Assembly: GCA_003451355.1 (NCBI GenBank)
Contig: DMDX01000015.1
Span: 1-32,291, forward strand
DNA from: Cryomorphaceae bacterium
GTDB taxonomy: Bacteria > Bacteroidota > Bacteroidia > Flavobacteriales > Schleiferiaceae
Direction of reading: 5' to 3'
DNA: 32,291 nt
The notes beneath the pieces are model-generated. The model had not been told where the DNA came from. It saw only the letters and a list, made by a program, of their open reading frames with translations, and searched no databases. This document shows positions 30,997 to 32,291 of the stretch, piece after piece; the first letter of the stretch is position 1, and every line of letters begins with the position of its first letter. Position numbers and translations under genes: made by a program.

Positions 30997-32291
30997 CTAG
31001 TATACGATCGTGACCGGTCCAGCGTAGCGCAAATCTCGCCCGCACACGACAAAGAAGTAGTAGGTTCCGCTCGGAAGAGGATTGCCGTCGACGTCCGTAC
31101 CACCCCATGTATTCGCGTACGATTCTTGCTCGTAGACCCACGTGGTTCCCCAGCGATTCATTACACGCAAGGTGCACGCGTCACCAAACAAAACCTCTGA
31201 AATGTCGAGCACATCATTCATTCCATCCCCGTTGGGCGTAATCACATTCATCACATTGGACAGGTCTGGACTCACTTGGTCGGGAAGCCAGCTCACGAAC
31301 ACGGTATCAATTCCGCGGCAACCGCGGTTGTCGGTAACAATCACGTAGTACGTGGTGCTGTCGGCGTGCATGAGCGCCTGCGGGTTTTGCTGGCGTGCGT
31401 TGTTGAAGTATACTGGCTGGTCGGCAAACCAATAGTAGGCCGCTCCGCTCGTGACATCGAGGTGCACGGTATCGCCGCGGACAATCTGTGTATCCTGGGG
31501 CGCAGCAGTTACGGGGTAGTACCAATCAAAAACCTGGACAGTGTCCCAAAGTGTATCGGGGCAGTAGGCGGACTGAATAATACAGCTCACGGGGTAGGTT
31601 CCCGCTGTATTCCATCGGACCCCAGTCACTAATGGACCTGCCGCGCCAAACGTGTTCGAATTGGATCCAAAATCCCATGAAATCTGGGCGTCAATTGGAG
31701 CGGTTCCCTTAGCCTCAAATCGGTAGTTCTGAACCTCGATGCACGGCACACCCTGCTTGTCGATGAAGTAGTCCGGGGCATTCATCACCCGAAAAACCTC
31801 AAAAGTCGTGTCTGTACAAACTAGGCCGGGATTGATCACCAGCATGACGGTGTAGTGCCCTGTGTCCGGAAAGGTGTAGGTCGGCGTGGCCAGGGAGCTC
31901 GTATCGTTGACGCTAGAGGTATCCCCAAAGTCCCAGAAGTAGGTCAAGGCACCCGAGGTCTGTGGTGTAAAGGTCAGCGTACGGCCGTCGCAGAAAAGAC
32001 TAGGGTCCTCAAGCTGGGTAACCATGTCTGCCACGGTATTAATGATGCAGTTCGTGACGTTGAACTGGTAGTCGCGGCGCACCGTGGACATAAACTGGCC
32101 GTTGCGGTATTCAGAAACACAAATTCCAACCACGTACTGACCAATTGTGTTGGCGACACCCGTAATCATTCCAGTAGTCGAGTTAATGCTGAGCGCAGGG
32201 TTGCCGGGGACTGGTTGGGTCGCCGTGGCGGGCGCAACAAACTGAATGAGGGTGTACGGCGGGGGCGTCGCGGGGTTCGGAGTTGGGTTGC
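30997..32291 (-). CDS. PKD-domain protein with type B gliding-motility/T9SS C-terminal sorting domain (N-terminus outside window)
   Basis: The open frame covers 430 C-terminal codons and continues past the right edge; Met at 32169 is internal. A Pro-rich NPTPNPATPPPYTL stretch and NPALSINSTTGMITGVANTI resemble the repeated surface-protein module found in Bacteroidota adhesins. A PKD domain follows (TYFWDFGDTSS ... YTFPDTGHYTVMLVI), then a second with SWDFGSNSN. The last 90 or so residues (VITPNGDGMNDVLDISEVLF, MNRWGTTWVYEQ, GNPLPSGTYYFFV) are the TIGR04131 type B sorting domain, which sends the protein through the type IX secretion system to the cell surface. The exact function (adhesin, SprB-like) cannot be told. 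Confidence 0.93.
   Translation of the reverse strand, partial: NPTPNPATPPPYTLIQFVAPATATQPVPGNPALSINSTTGMITGVANTIGQYVVGICVSEYRNGQFMSTVRRDYQFNVTNCIINTVADMVTQLEDPSLFCDGRTLTFTPQTSGALTYFWDFGDTSSVNDTSSLATPTYTFPDTGHYTVMLVINPGLVCTDTTFEVFRVMNAPDYFIDKQGVPCIEVQNYRFEAKGTAPIDAQISWDFGSNSNTFGAAGPLVTGVRWNTAGTYPVSCIIQSAYCPDTLWDTVQVFDWYYPVTAAPQDTQIVRGDTVHLDVTSGAAYYWFADQPVYFNNARQQNPQALMHADSTTYYVIVTDNRGCRGIDTVFVSWLPDQVSPDLSNVMNVITPNGDGMNDVLDISEVLFGDACTLRVMNRWGTTWVYEQESYANTWGGTDVDGNPLPSGTYYFFVVCGRDLRYAGPVTIVY

Noticed and set aside
1..32291. Search for CRISPR arrays, insertion sequences, phage genes, tRNA or rRNA genes
   Set aside because: No direct-repeat array, transposase-like frame, terminal inverted repeat pair or structural RNA was recognised by eye.

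Overview
The window is a housekeeping chromosome segment from a member of the phylum Bacteroidota, most likely order Flavobacteriales. The evidence is: a C-terminal type IX secretion (type B, gliding-motility) sorting domain at the right edge; TAnnTTTG-type promoter elements; almost no Shine-Dalgarno sequences before starts; a ribosomal superoperon without tuf, with fusA directly followed by rpsJ; a carA-eno-citrate synthase tail after rplQ; and a Bacteroidota-type DnaJ with a reduced zinc domain. Genus and species cannot be read from the sequence.

Layout. (1) 1-3265, minus strand: rpsA (ribosomal protein S1) with its own promoter and terminator, then a Nif3-family metal protein and the first 41 codons of a COG1579 zinc-ribbon protein. 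(2) 3465-24075, minus strand: one uninterrupted co-directional array of about 20.6 kb. Read in its own direction it runs rpsL-rpsG-fusA-rpsJ-rplC-rplD-rplW-rplB-rpsS-rplV-rpsC-rplP-rpmC-rpsQ-rplN-rplX-rplE-rpsN-rpsH-rplF-rplR-rpsE-rpmD-rplO-secY-infA-rpmJ-rpsM-rpsK-rpsD-rpoA-rplQ, then a terminator hairpin, then carA-eno-citrate synthase and a second terminator. It fuses the str, S10, spc and alpha operons of other bacteria. (3) 24076-24247: a divergent promoter region. (4) 24248-30924, plus strand: uvrD/pcrA, a DUF4290 gene, murA, a TlpA-like secreted thioredoxin, then grpE-dnaJ. (5) 30947-30974: a bidirectional terminator between convergent dnaJ and the minus-strand gene that fills the right edge, the C-terminal part of a PKD-containing type IX secretion cargo.

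How the genes work together. The minus-strand array makes most ribosomal proteins that bind 16S and 23S rRNA, plus EF-G, IF1, SecY and the RNA polymerase alpha subunit. Behind a potentially leaky terminator it also supplies pyrimidine/arginine precursor synthesis (CarA), glycolysis (enolase) and TCA entry (citrate synthase). The plus-strand genes cover DNA repair, peptidoglycan precursor synthesis, envelope redox and the Hsp70 co-chaperones.

Nothing here looks like a mobile element, CRISPR array, prophage or defence island, and I found no tRNA or rRNA gene. I do not see a new multi-gene system. The points most worth checking are the eukaryote-like citrate synthase at the end of the ribosomal operon, MurA with Asp in place of the catalytic Cys, DnaJ with two of four zinc motifs, the zinc-free forms of L36, S14 and S4, the DUF4290-murA pairing, and very compact terminator/start and promoter/start junctions. 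No intergenic gap exceeds 300 bases; the largest are 3266-3464 and 24076-24247.
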